DNA of 64,000 bases from S5-A14a sp050908895. GTDB lineage: Bacteria > Bacillota > Clostridia > Peptostreptococcales > Anaerovoracaceae. This document shows positions 8,521 through 15,407 of the stretch, piece by piece; within the stretch, counting starts at the first letter, position 1, and each line of letters starts with the position of its first letter. The stretch is taken from NCBI GenBank assembly GCA_050908895.1, contig CP171222.1, positions 434,001 through 498,000 on the forward strand, read 5' to 3'. A program made the translations under genes and the position numbers. Below the pieces are notes generated by a model, which saw only the letters and a list, made by a program, of their open reading frames with translations, ran no database searches and had not been told where the DNA came from.

Positions 8521-8524
8521 TGAC
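8511..8524. repeat. Left copy of 14-bp target duplication (IS30 family)
   Basis: AAAAAAACATTGAC ends immediately before the left inverted repeat of the element. An identical copy starts immediately after the right end at 9608-9621. Confidence 0.85.
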
Positions 8525-9607
8525 GGCATATTGCAAGATGAAATTAGCCACTAGTATAAATTGCTTCTGGTGTCAAATAATTAAACATTCTTTTAGGATA
8601 TCTGTTTATCCAAAGTTCTATCTTTGCCACCTCAGTTGAGGTGGTATTTTTAGTACCTTTGGGTAAATGTCTACGAATTAAACGATTATGATTTTCGTTG
8701 CTTCCTCTTTCTTGTGAACAATATGGATGTGCATAATAAATATTATCCTCACAGATTACCTCGGACAATTTGGCAAATTCAGTTCCATTATCTGCTGTTA
8801 GTGACTTTACTTCATATTCCTTTATTAAAATAGTCAATGCCTCATTAACTGATTTGCTGGTCTTATCTTCTATTAATCGTATTATCTCATATCTCGATTT
8901 TCGATCTGTCATTGTAAGCAGACACTGATTCTTATCCCGTGTCAATATGACTGTATCTATTTCAAAATGTCCTGTTTCTGTTCGATTGTTAATATAATCA
9001 GGACGTTCATCAATTGATTTACCAAATCCCTTAAATCTCTCACTGCGCAAGGGTCTGCTTTTCTTTATCCTTTGTGGATATATTAGGCAGTCTTGTTGCT
9101 TCCCCAAATACCCACGGTGAATCCAGTAGTATATGGTTGATACAGAAACATCCACATAACCTTTGTTAACTATCATCTCAGGAGAGTAATGGCTTTTAAG
9201 ATAATGTTTAATTGTCCTGCGCATTTCTTTATCTAATCTGATTTGCTTTACAGACTTTTTCCTTTTCTGAATATATTCTCCATGGGCATATTCGGCCTTA
9301 TACACCCGTTTAAAAAGACTAGGTCTTAACTGCTGTAAAACCATTCCTCGTTTAATTTCGTTGTTTATTGTCTGATGAGATTTATTAAGCAGCTTAGCAA
9401 TGCATCTATTACTTTTTCCTTCACTTTTCCATAGTTCAATTAATTGACGTTCTTTTAGTGTTAAATGTTTATTTTTTAGTGTATAATGTTTTTGCATCTT
9501 TAAGCTCCTTGATATGGTTTTTGTTTTGCAACTTAATTATATCGCTTAAAGATGCTTTTTTGTTATTTAATTCCACTTAGGTGGCTAATTTCATTTTATA
9601 ACTTGCC
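8525..9607 (-). mobile_element. IS30-family insertion sequence, intact
   Basis: The element is 1083 bp. Its ends form a 27-bp imperfect inverted repeat beginning GGCA and sharing ATGAAATTAGCCAC in the inner half (22 of 27 match). It is flanked by identical 14-bp direct repeats. It encodes one full-length IS30-type transposase on the minus strand. The clean repeats suggest a recent insertion. IS30-family elements usually duplicate only 2-3 bp, so 14 bp is unusual. Confidence 0.88.
8544..9497 (-). CDS. IS30-family transposase
   Basis: The 317-residue enzyme is full length. The N-terminal helix-turn-helix (LTLKERQLIELW, then SNRCIAKLLNKSHQTINNE) binds element ends. The catalytic DDE residues are visible in FEIDTV, LTADNGTEF and ERGSNENHNRLIRRHLPKG, the last being the classic IS30 signature. 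The stop codon lies inside the left inverted repeat. It is the only gene of the IS and shows no damage, so it is probably active. Confidence 0.92.
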   Translation of the reverse strand: MQKHYTLKNKHLTLKERQLIELWKSEGKSNRCIAKLLNKSHQTINNEIKRGMVLQQLRPSLFKRVYKAEYAHGEYIQKRKKSVKQIRLDKEMRRTIKHYLKSHYSPEMIVNKGYVDVSVSTIYYWIHRGYLGKQQDCLIYPQRIKKSRPLRSERFKGFGKSIDERPDYINNRTETGHFEIDTVILTRDKNQCLLTMTDRKSRYEIIRLIEDKTSKSVNEALTILIKEYEVKSLTADNGTEFAKLSEVICEDNIYYAHPYCSQERGSNENHNRLIRRHLPKGTKNTTSTEVAKIELWINRYPKRMFNYLTPEAIYTSG

Positions 9608-9621
9608 AAAAAAACATTGAC
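9608..9621. repeat. Right copy of 14-bp target duplication (IS30 family)
   Basis: It is identical to 8511-8524 and abuts the right inverted repeat. The duplicated copy restores the -35 hexamer of the promoter at 9617-9646. Confidence 0.85.
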
Positions 9622-9646
9622 AAACATACGTTCCGTACAGTAAAAT
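9617..9646 (+). promoter_or_regulatory. Promoter reading rightward from the IS30 junction
   Basis: TTGACA (9617-9622), an 18-base spacer and TAAAAT (9641-9646). The spacer begins with AACATACGTTCC; together with the last base of the -35 this reads AAAC-N4-GTTC (9622-9633), one base from a LexA/DinR half-site pair. It would drive the structured region at 9650-9897. The left copy of the duplication is followed by GG rather than A, so only this copy has an intact -35. Confidence 0.55.
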
Positions 9647-9649
9647 ATA

Positions 9650-9897
9650 ATCCCTCTTATGAGGAACTACAACTGAATACGATGTAAGATTGAGATGTGG
9701 CAAAGCCACCCAATGCCGGCGGTATGCTAAGAGAAAATACCGTCACCCACCACTCTATGCGTTTTGGTACTGTTAGCGAGTGTATGGGTGCGACAACAGT
9801 CCCGTCTTTGAATTTCAAAGCCGTTACATAGAACATCATTTTGAAGCGAGAGCAAAGCTCCCGCCGATTCTTGATGTCTGTGTAGCGGCTTTTTTTT
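9650..9897 (+). ncRNA. Candidate structured RNA of the mobile element
   Basis: There is no convincing ORF here, yet there are several nested helices: GTGGC-AAA-GCCAC (9697-9709); CGGTAT with ATACCG (9720-9742); a long stem in which CACCCA and CACTC (9744-9755) pair with GAGTG and TGGGTG (9778-9790); an AAAGC/GCTCC hairpin near 9847-9863; and finally GCCG with CGGC followed by eight T residues ending at 9897, which reads as an intrinsic terminator. A near-consensus promoter lies just upstream. I cannot assign it to a known RNA family. Opposite-strand ORFs of 60-64 codons here look like chance. Confidence 0.5.
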
Positions 9898-10334
9898 AGC
9901 CTTTTTCAAAAAACTATGCATAAAATCGAAGATTTTTGACGTTAGATAGAAAAAGTTTTTGAAAAGATTGGATATTTTGCCCTTCTTGGCGGCTATTTAT
10001 TGAGGGGCAAATTAAGCCGCTTGTACTTAACAACTGAATGACCGTCCGAATGGGATACTCCGCCAAGACTTTCCTTGTGGGAACGAGCGAGAAAACGCCG
10101 CTGAAAAGCAGGGGCAGGAACGACATTCGGATAGAACGGCAAAATGGCTCTTGAGCTGTAAAAGTCGGTGCTTTTCCAAACAGAAAAGGTTTTGACGATG
10201 TCCGCATCGTTCGGGGTGTTTCTATTAAAAATTCCGTATTTTTCACAAGTCTTGAACTGTGAAAAATCGGTCAAAAATGCCCTACTTAGAAAACACAAGA
10301 AAAATTAAGCTATTTTTGAAAGGAGCGTGAAGTG
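9898..10334. other. Non-coding stretch of the mobile element
   Basis: No credible gene is visible. There are inverted repeats, the clearest being ATTTTTCACA (10238-10247) with TGTGAAAAAT (10258-10267), a perfect 10-bp stem with a 10-base loop. TTGCCC...GGGGCAA occurs near 9977-10011. Minus-strand ORFs of up to 110 codons lack ribosome sites and resemble no family I know. Confidence 0.5.
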
Positions 10335-10634
10335 ATGAAAACAGGACTTAAAAAGTCGCAGAAAACAACAGAGATATTCTTTGATGAAGCGAGCCGATGG
10401 ATAACGGTAAGCACGTACAATACCGATCTCAAAAACAGATTGACCGCCTATGCTAAAAAGCATCCCGATCTGTGCAGGCTTACCGATGATACAGAGGATG
10501 GCGGTCTTTCCTTTGATGTTGCGAAAGGTCGGTTTTGCTTTCGGTTGACCGAGCCATACAGCGATGAGCGACGGGCGGCGGCAAGCGAATTTGCCAAGAC
10601 GCAAAACAACCGACTGCGCAACCGTAAAGTTTAG
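10335..10634 (+). CDS. Small conserved protein upstream of relaxase
   Basis: The 99-residue charged protein (MKTGLKKSQKTTEIFFDEA) includes ITVSTYNTDLKNRLTAYAKKHPD, a segment I recognise from small proteins preceding relaxase genes in Clostridia elements. Function unknown. ATG 10335 lies ten bases after AAAGGAG; a GTG at 10332 is an alternative. No helix-turn-helix or membrane segment is evident. It has a different base composition (more GC) from the host genes, as does the neighbouring relaxase. Confidence 0.7.
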   Translation: MKTGLKKSQKTTEIFFDEASRWITVSTYNTDLKNRLTAYAKKHPDLCRLTDDTEDGGLSFDVAKGRFCFRLTEPYSDERRAAASEFAKTQNNRLRNRKV

Positions 10635-10769
10635 GCGGGGTGCAGGGTGCCCTTTTCAAAGGGCGGCACTGCTGGGGTGTTATCCGCAGATAACGGGGCA
10701 ACGCCCCATCCCCCCTCGGAGAGCCCACTGACATCTTTGCACGGAGTATCCGTGAAAGTGTCATAATGG

Positions 10770-10796
10770 GTTACACACTTTGAAAAGGTGTGTAAC
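10770..10796. other. Candidate oriT hairpin upstream of the relaxase gene
   Basis: GTTACACAC (10770-10778) and GTGTGTAAC (10788-10796) are a perfect 9-bp inverted repeat around a 9-base loop. On the minus strand the arm reads AAAGTGTGTAAC, close to the AGTGTG/TTA nick region of the pMV158 (MobV) origin as I remember it. It lies 56 bp before the relaxase start, the usual place. Several GC-rich hairpins precede it, including GCCCTTTTCAAAGGGC at 10649-10664. Confidence 0.45.
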
Positions 10797-10851
10797 AGAG
10801 AAAACGCTATCTTAGATAAATCCATCTCAAAAATGAAAGGAAGTGATAAAA

Positions 10852-12120
10852 ATGTCAAGACAGAATTACAGCGTTGCAAGAGTAAAAACACGAACGCAGG
10901 ACTCGGTGGGCAAATTTGAACGGCATATTGAAAGGAAGAACGAACACTATGCCAATATGAACGTGGATTTGGAAAGAACGCCTATGAATATCCAATACCG
11001 AACTTGCGGGGAACTCACCTACAACGAGATGCTTCAGAAGTTGGTGGATGAAGGCAAGGTGTCAATGAGAGGTCTGAAAAAGGATGCCAAAGTTTACGAC
11101 GAGCTTATCTTCGATATTAACTCGGAATACTTTGAGGAACACGGCGGTTATGAATTTGCAAGAGCATTTTATGAAGAAGCGTATTACTTTGCCGAAAAAC
11201 TGTATGGCAAGGATAATATCCTCTCCGCCGTTATGCACGCCGATGAAATCAACCTGACTCTGTCCGATAGGTACGGCTATCCCGTTTACCACTACCATAT
11301 GCACGTTATGGCATTGCCCGTTGTGGAAAAGAAAGTGCTATGGTCAAAGCGGTGTAAGGATAAAGCGTTGGTCGGTACGGTTAAGGAAATTGTGCAGCAG
11401 ATCAGCCACTCGAAAAAATGGAAATCTCCGCAAAAGCTCGATGAACACGGCGAGCCTGAGTTTAACGAAAAAGGAAAGCCGGTGCTTATTCCGTCTTACA
11501 GTATCCTGCAGGATCAGTTTTACGAGCATATGCGGGCGGCGGGATTTAAGGACTTTGACAGAGGTGTGCGAGGCAGTGCCTCAGAGAATAAAACCAATGC
11601 GAGGTTTCAAGCCGAGCAGGACAAAAAGCGCCTTGCGGCAATCCAAGAAAAGATTGAGCAGGCAAACGAAGAACTGTCCACTATTCTTCCCGTCAAGGCA
11701 AGTGCCGAGATCATAGACAATATGGGCAAGAAAACGCTTATGGGTAAAGTTCAAATGTCGGGTGAAGATTACACCTATCTATCCAACTTGGCAAAGGAGT
11801 GTCTTGTGAACAGACGGACAATCTCTATTCTCGAAAGCAGCATACAGGCATACAAGAATAAGCTTGCCGAAGTTAAGGCGGAGCTTGCTGAACTGAAAAC
11901 AAAATGCAAACCGTTTTTAGAAGCATTGGCGCTTGCTCCGAAGAAAGTTATGGATTTTATTGAGAAAATCATTAAGCCGAAATATAAGCCCGTAGAACCG
12001 AAAGCAGAGCCTGTAAAACTCAAGTCAAGTAATTGGGAATTCGTTGTGGATGATAAATCTGCACCGAAATCTCCCGAACGAAAACCGAAATCCAAAAACA
12101 AAGGAGGTTGGGAACGATGA
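10852..12120 (+). CDS. MobV/Pre-type relaxase (TnpZ-like)
   Basis: The 422-residue protein belongs to the Mob/Pre plasmid recombination family, which nicks one strand at oriT and leads it into a recipient during mobilization. The N-terminal domain has the family layout: SVARVKTRTQDSVGKFERHIER, NMNVDLERTPMN (MobV motif), and the metal-binding HYHMHVMALP at about 143-152. A helical coiled tail follows from about residue 240. It is the counterpart of TnpZ in Tn4451. ATG 10852 is chosen because AAAGGAAGTG lies just upstream; GTG 10843 is less likely. Its stop overlaps the next gene. Confidence 0.88.
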   Translation: MSRQNYSVARVKTRTQDSVGKFERHIERKNEHYANMNVDLERTPMNIQYRTCGELTYNEMLQKLVDEGKVSMRGLKKDAKVYDELIFDINSEYFEEHGGYEFARAFYEEAYYFAEKLYGKDNILSAVMHADEINLTLSDRYGYPVYHYHMHVMALPVVEKKVLWSKRCKDKALVGTVKEIVQQISHSKKWKSPQKLDEHGEPEFNEKGKPVLIPSYSILQDQFYEHMRAAGFKDFDRGVRGSASENKTNARFQAEQDKKRLAAIQEKIEQANEELSTILPVKASAEIIDNMGKKTLMGKVQMSGEDYTYLSNLAKECLVNRRTISILESSIQAYKNKLAEVKAELAELKTKCKPFLEALALAPKKVMDFIEKIIKPKYKPVEPKAEPVKLKSSNWEFVVDDKSAPKSPERKPKSKNKGGWER

Positions 12121-12353
12121 CAAATACCGATAGAAATGATGATATTTACAATGTCATAGATGAAATTACAGACCACCTTGCAACGCTTACCAAAGAGGAT
12201 CGTATTGCTTGGTTTAGGAAGAATATGTACCTTGAACCGCTGAACTTCGTAAAGGAAATTGACGGTACGCTTTATGCGGTCAGAACGTTCTTTAAGGAAG
12301 ATGCAACGGAAAATATCACCGAAAAGGTAGAACGCAAAGCAAAAACGGCATAG
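12117..12353 (+). CDS. TnpW-like small transposon protein
   Basis: The 78-residue acidic protein starts at an ATG that overlaps the relaxase stop (ATGA), nine bases after AGGAGG. Its C-terminal third (GTLYAVRTFFKEDATENITEKV) resembles TnpW, a small protein of Tn4451-type elements with no proven function. The first 45 residues are not part of the TnpW I recall. Translational coupling suggests it works with the relaxase or its transfer complex. Confidence 0.6.
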   Translation: MTNTDRNDDIYNVIDEITDHLATLTKEDRIAWFRKNMYLEPLNFVKEIDGTLYAVRTFFKEDATENITEKVERKAKTA

Positions 12354-12405
12354 CCAATGGCTACACCGCTTAACGAAATCAATTATTCAGTTTAGATACA
12401 AGAGC

Positions 12406-12445
12406 CACCTTGGGGCACCTTCCTTACGGAGGGTGCCCCAAGGTG
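12406..12445. repeat. Right terminal stem-loop of the mobile element
   Basis: Positions 12406-12423 pair along their full 18 bp (one G-T pair) with 12428-12445 around a TTAC loop. It ends exactly at the GA of the element border. The core CTTCCTTACGGAG matches the left-end stem-loop in inverted orientation (CTTCCTTACGAAG). Confidence 0.75.
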
Positions 12446-12446
12446 A

Positions 12447-13181
12447 ATTATTTTGTTTTTCTTTGATATAACAGACAAAATGGAGGCAGAAGCTATAAGG
12501 CGAGAATTCACAGCAAATGTCTCCCACGAATTAAAAACTCCCCTCCAATCCATTTATGGCAGTGCAGAGCTTCTTAAAACAGGAATGGTTCCACCGGAGG
12601 ATTGGCCGCAATTTGCCAATCGTATCTACAATGAATCAGAGAGAATGATCAGATTGATTCAGGACATTATTGATCTTTCAAAGCTTGACGAAAATGACTT
12701 CAGCTACATAAGAAATCAGGTACCTGTAAACATGCTTGAGACGACAAAATCAGCAGTTGAATCTCTATCTGATAAAGCAAATAGGACAGGGATAAATCTG
12801 AATTTTGATGCAACGAAATATCAAGAGAATGAAATGGTTGCCTTAGGTGAGAATACTTTGGCTTTTGAAATAATATATAATCTGATTGATAACGGGATTA
12901 AGTATAACAGGGAAAACGGATATGTGAATATTAGCTTGGAAGCTGATGGAGGTACCGTAATATTAACAGTCGAAGATAACGGTATCGGAATTGATGAGGA
13001 AAATCAAAAGAGGGTATTTGAACGATTTTTCCGTGTGGATAAGAGCCATTCAAGAGATATAGGGGGAACAGGTCTCGGATTGTCCATTGTCAAACACGCA
13101 GTTAAGAACTTAGGTGCTGAGGTTTTTCTTGAAAGCAGGCTCGGCGAGGGCACGAAAGTTAAGGTAGTATTCAATAAGTAG
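12447..13181 (+). pseudogene. phoR: Phosphate sensor kinase PhoR, C-terminal catalytic part
   Basis: The frame continues phoR from 5816. IILFFFDITD ends the PAS region. The dimerization helix with the phospho-accepting His follows (REFTANVSHELKTPLQ), then the ATPase domain with an N-box (IIYNLIDNGIKYN), DNGIGID, FERFFRVD and GGTGLGLSIVKHA. The piece has 244 codons. A TTG at 12453 could in principle start translation, but there is no ribosome site, so an isolated soluble kinase domain is unlikely. Precise excision of the element would restore the gene. Confidence 0.85.
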
Positions 13182-13198
13182 CTGAAAAAAATAACATG

Positions 13199-13228
13199 GA
13201 GTCATCATCAAGGTGGCTCTATTTTATT
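13199..13228 (+). terminator. Terminator after phoR
   Basis: GAGTCATC (13199-13206) and GGTGGCTC (13212-13219) form an 8-bp stem with two G-T pairs and a 5-base loop, followed by TATTTTATT. It separates the phosphate locus from the ribosomal operon. Confidence 0.5.
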
Positions 13229-13355
13229 ACAAAAATAGAAACGCCAGCATGCGTGTTAATATGTACGGTTTTTAAAGGCAATTATATCAATACTTTAGCC
13301 CGGTTCATAATCGAAAAATGGCATAAACTTTCAAAAAAGTTTTTTGCAATTTGTA

Positions 13356-13384
13356 TTGATTTTTGATTTATACTCATATATACT
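13356..13384 (+). promoter_or_regulatory. Promoter of the S10 ribosomal operon
   Basis: TTGATT (13356-13361), 17-base spacer, TATACT (13379-13384). It is the best sigma-70-type promoter in the 446-bp gap before rpsJ and implies a transcribed leader of about 235 nt. Confidence 0.65.
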
Positions 13385-13389
13385 TATAA

Positions 13390-13620
13390 GGCTTGCTTTA
13401 GGCGAAGAAGCAGGAAGTTGCTGCGCTATCAGGTAATTTCTGCAGAGAAGTCCCTACATGATCGGGGGCGAGGGTGTTCGCTTACTTTTGTTTTGTGCGG
13501 AAAGTAAAGAAACGCACGGCAAGGTGTAACGACGGAAATAAATCTCACGAAAAACCGCCAAACACTTGGAAGTAGTGAGCTGCCATGTACGAGCATAGCG
13601 AAAACAGTACAAAAATAGGA
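13390..13620 (+). promoter_or_regulatory. Long structured 5' leader of the S10 operon
   Basis: About 235 nt lie between the promoter and rpsJ with no ORF. Helices are visible: GCAG...CTGC combinations at 13409-13454, TTACTTT (13472-13478) with AAAGTAA (13501-13507), and GCGAGGGTGTTCGC near 13468. Ribosomal operons are often feedback-controlled by an operon protein binding such a leader (L4 in E. coli). I cannot match this one to a known family. Confidence 0.4.
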
Positions 13621-13627
13621 GGAAAAA

Positions 13628-13942
13628 ATGAGCGAATTACAGAAAATCAGAATTAAGCTAAAGGCATACGACCACGCATTGCTTGATCAGTCTGCTGCTA
13701 AAATTGTGGAGACAGCTAAGAAAACCGGTGCTACAGTATCAGGCCCAATTCCACTACCAACAGAAAAGGAAGTAGTGACGATTCTAAGAGCTGTACATAA
13801 GTACAAAGACAGCAGAGAGCAGTTTGAACAGAGAACTCACAAGAGATTAGTCGATATCACTAACGCAACTGTTCAGACTACCAACGCACTAACTAGCTTG
13901 AATATGCCTGCTGGTGTAGACATCGAAATCAAGCTCAACTAA
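13628..13942 (+). CDS. rpsJ: Ribosomal protein S10
   Basis: The 104-residue S10/NusE has the family opening KIRIKLKAYDHALLDQSAAKIV and GPIPLPTEKEVVTILRA. It is a component of the 30S head and also pairs with NusB in antitermination. ATG 13628 follows AGGAGGAAAAA. It is the first gene of the S10-spc-alpha cluster, 179 bp before rplC, a much wider gap than elsewhere in the operon. Confidence 0.97.
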   Translation: MSELQKIRIKLKAYDHALLDQSAAKIVETAKKTGATVSGPIPLPTEKEVVTILRAVHKYKDSREQFEQRTHKRLVDITNATVQTTNALTSLNMPAGVDIEIKLN

Positions 13943-14121
13943 TTAAATGCGAGGGAATCTCCCTTAGCAAGATTGCATGAGAGGGTTTGAGAATGAAACC
14001 GCTGCTGCTTGAAAGAGTTTCGGATATGAACCATTTGGTGAAGGCTTTTTCGGAGGCAAGTATTTTGTTCATGGCAAGACCAAACCAGAGCAATCCGCTG
14101 TAAGAATTTAGGAGGAAAAAT
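13943..14121 (+). other. 179-bp spacer between rpsJ and rplC
   Basis: Other gaps in this operon are mostly 8-25 bp. This one has a small GAGGGA-ATC-TCCCTT hairpin near 13951-13966 and a 36-codon ORF (13993-14103, MKPLLLERVSDMNHL) with GAGGG seven bases upstream. Its use of CTG leucine codons is unlike the neighbours, so I do not call it a gene. Confidence 0.4.
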
Positions 14122-14760
14122 ATGAAAGCAATTCTAGGCAAGAAAATCGGAATGACACAGATTTTCGCAGAATCAGGCGAAGTAGTGCCTGTAACTGTAA
14201 TCGAAGCTGGTCCGGCAGTTGTTACTCAAATCAAGACTGTTGAGAACGACGGATACAGCGCTGTACAGATCGGTTACGGAGAAACTAAAGAACACAGAGT
14301 CAGCAAACCTTTGAGGGGACACTTTGCAAAGGGTGGCCAAGCTCTTAAGAAGCACCTAACAGAGTTCAGACCGGATGAAGGTGAAAGCTATGAGCTGGGA
14401 CAGGAAATCACCGTCGCTGATTTTGAAGAAGGCAAGAAACTGGATATTACAGGCGTTTCCAAAGGTAAGGGGACTCAGGGTAACATCAAGAGACACGGAC
14501 ACCACAGAGGTCCTATGACCCATGGTTCAAAGCACAAGAGATTGGCTGGTGCTCTTGCCGGTGCAACTTATCCATCTAGAGTATTCAAGGGCAATAAGGG
14601 CCCTGGAAGAATGGGTAGAGACACTGTAACAGTACAGAATGTAGTACTAGTAAAAGTTGACGCTGATAGAAACTTACTTCTTGTTAAAGGTGCTGTTCCC
14701 GGAAGAAGGGGCGGCCTAGTAAAAATTCAGAACGCTATCAAGGCGCAGAACGATAAATAG
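14122..14760 (+). CDS. rplC: Ribosomal protein L3
   Basis: L3 (212 residues) nucleates 50S assembly and reaches to the peptidyl transferase centre. The family opening KAILGKKIGMTQIF is at the start, and the conserved loop with HGSKHKRLAGALAG near 132-147. Length is normal. The ATG follows AGGAGGAAAAAT. Confidence 0.97.
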   Translation: MKAILGKKIGMTQIFAESGEVVPVTVIEAGPAVVTQIKTVENDGYSAVQIGYGETKEHRVSKPLRGHFAKGGQALKKHLTEFRPDEGESYELGQEITVADFEEGKKLDITGVSKGKGTQGNIKRHGHHRGPMTHGSKHKRLAGALAGATYPSRVFKGNKGPGRMGRDTVTVQNVVLVKVDADRNLLLVKGAVPGRRGGLVKIQNAIKAQNDK

Positions 14761-14783
14761 ACTATGGAAAGGAGACGCAAACA

Positions 14784-15407
14784 ATGGCAAATATAAAAGT
14801 GCTAAATATGGCTGGTGAAGAAGCTGGCAGCATCGAACTTTCAGATGCTATTTTCGGAATTGAGCCTAATGAACACGCTGTTCACGCAGTAATAAAGAAT
14901 TATTTGGCTAACAGAAGACAGGGTACTCAGTCTGCAAAGACAAGAGGCGATGTCAGAGGCGGAGGAAGAAAACCTTTCCGTCAGAAGGGAACCGGTCGTC
15001 ACAGACAGGGTTCTACAACAGATCCATCACAGATTGGCGGTGGTGTAGTATTCGCTCCAAAGCCAAGGAGCTACAGATACACACTTCCTAGAAAGGTTAA
15101 GAGACTTGCAATGCTATCAGCACTTTCTTCAAAGCTTGCTGAAAAAGAAATCATCGTAGTTGACAAGCTTGCTTTCGAAGCACCAAAGACTAAGGAAATG
15201 ATTAAGGTTCTTGGAAACTTAAAGGCTGAGAAGAAAGCTCTTATCGTTATGTCAGACAAAGATACAAACGTAGTTAAGTCTGCTGCAAACATCAAGGGCG
15301 TTAGAACTTCTTTAGTTGGGAGTTTCAATGTATATGAGATCCTTAACCACACAAGCCTTATCTTGACTAGCGATGCTGTTAAGAAAATCGAGGAGGTGTA
15401 CAAATAA
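14784..15407 (+). CDS. rplD: Ribosomal protein L4
   Basis: L4 (207 residues) is an early 50S assembly protein lining the exit tunnel; in E. coli it also represses its own operon. The tunnel loop is visible: RQGTQSAKTRGDVRGGGRKP and QKGTGRHRQGS (about 46-77). Start ATG after GGAGACGCAAAC. Its stop overlaps the rplW ATG (TAATG), indicating coupled translation. Confidence 0.97.
   Translation: MANIKVLNMAGEEAGSIELSDAIFGIEPNEHAVHAVIKNYLANRRQGTQSAKTRGDVRGGGRKPFRQKGTGRHRQGSTTDPSQIGGGVVFAPKPRSYRYTLPRKVKRLAMLSALSSKLAEKEIIVVDKLAFEAPKTKEMIKVLGNLKAEKKALIVMSDKDTNVVKSAANIKGVRTSLVGSFNVYEILNHTSLILTSDAVKKIEEVYK

Larger units (their letters stand above)
5817..12446. mobile_element. Tn4451-like mobilizable element inserted in phoR, no recombinase gene
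   Basis: The host phoR frame is broken at 5816 and resumes at 12447. GA dinucleotides sit at both borders (5815-5816 and 12445-12446), which matches the GA-flanked insertion known for Tn4451-family elements moved by the large serine recombinase TnpX. Removing 6630 bp restores phoR. Inside are a DUF6809-like gene, a TnpV-family gene, a MobV/TnpZ-type relaxase and a TnpW-like gene, all typical of this family, plus cargo on the minus strand. No large serine or tyrosine recombinase ORF is present, so it would need help in trans or is stranded. Each end carries a stem-loop. An IS30-family copy lies within it. Confidence 0.82.

Noticed and set aside
9657..10298. Overlapping minus-strand ORFs of 60-110 codons in the element
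   Set aside because: No ribosome sites, no family resemblance, and they cover a region better explained by structured RNA and inverted repeats.
10305..10891. Minus-strand ORFs at 10305-10604, 10480-10764 and 10631-10891
   Set aside because: They run opposite a conserved element gene and the oriT-like region and look like GC-driven chance ORFs.
11321..11716. Plus-strand 131-codon ORF inside the relaxase gene
   Set aside because: It is an out-of-frame shadow of the relaxase with no family match.
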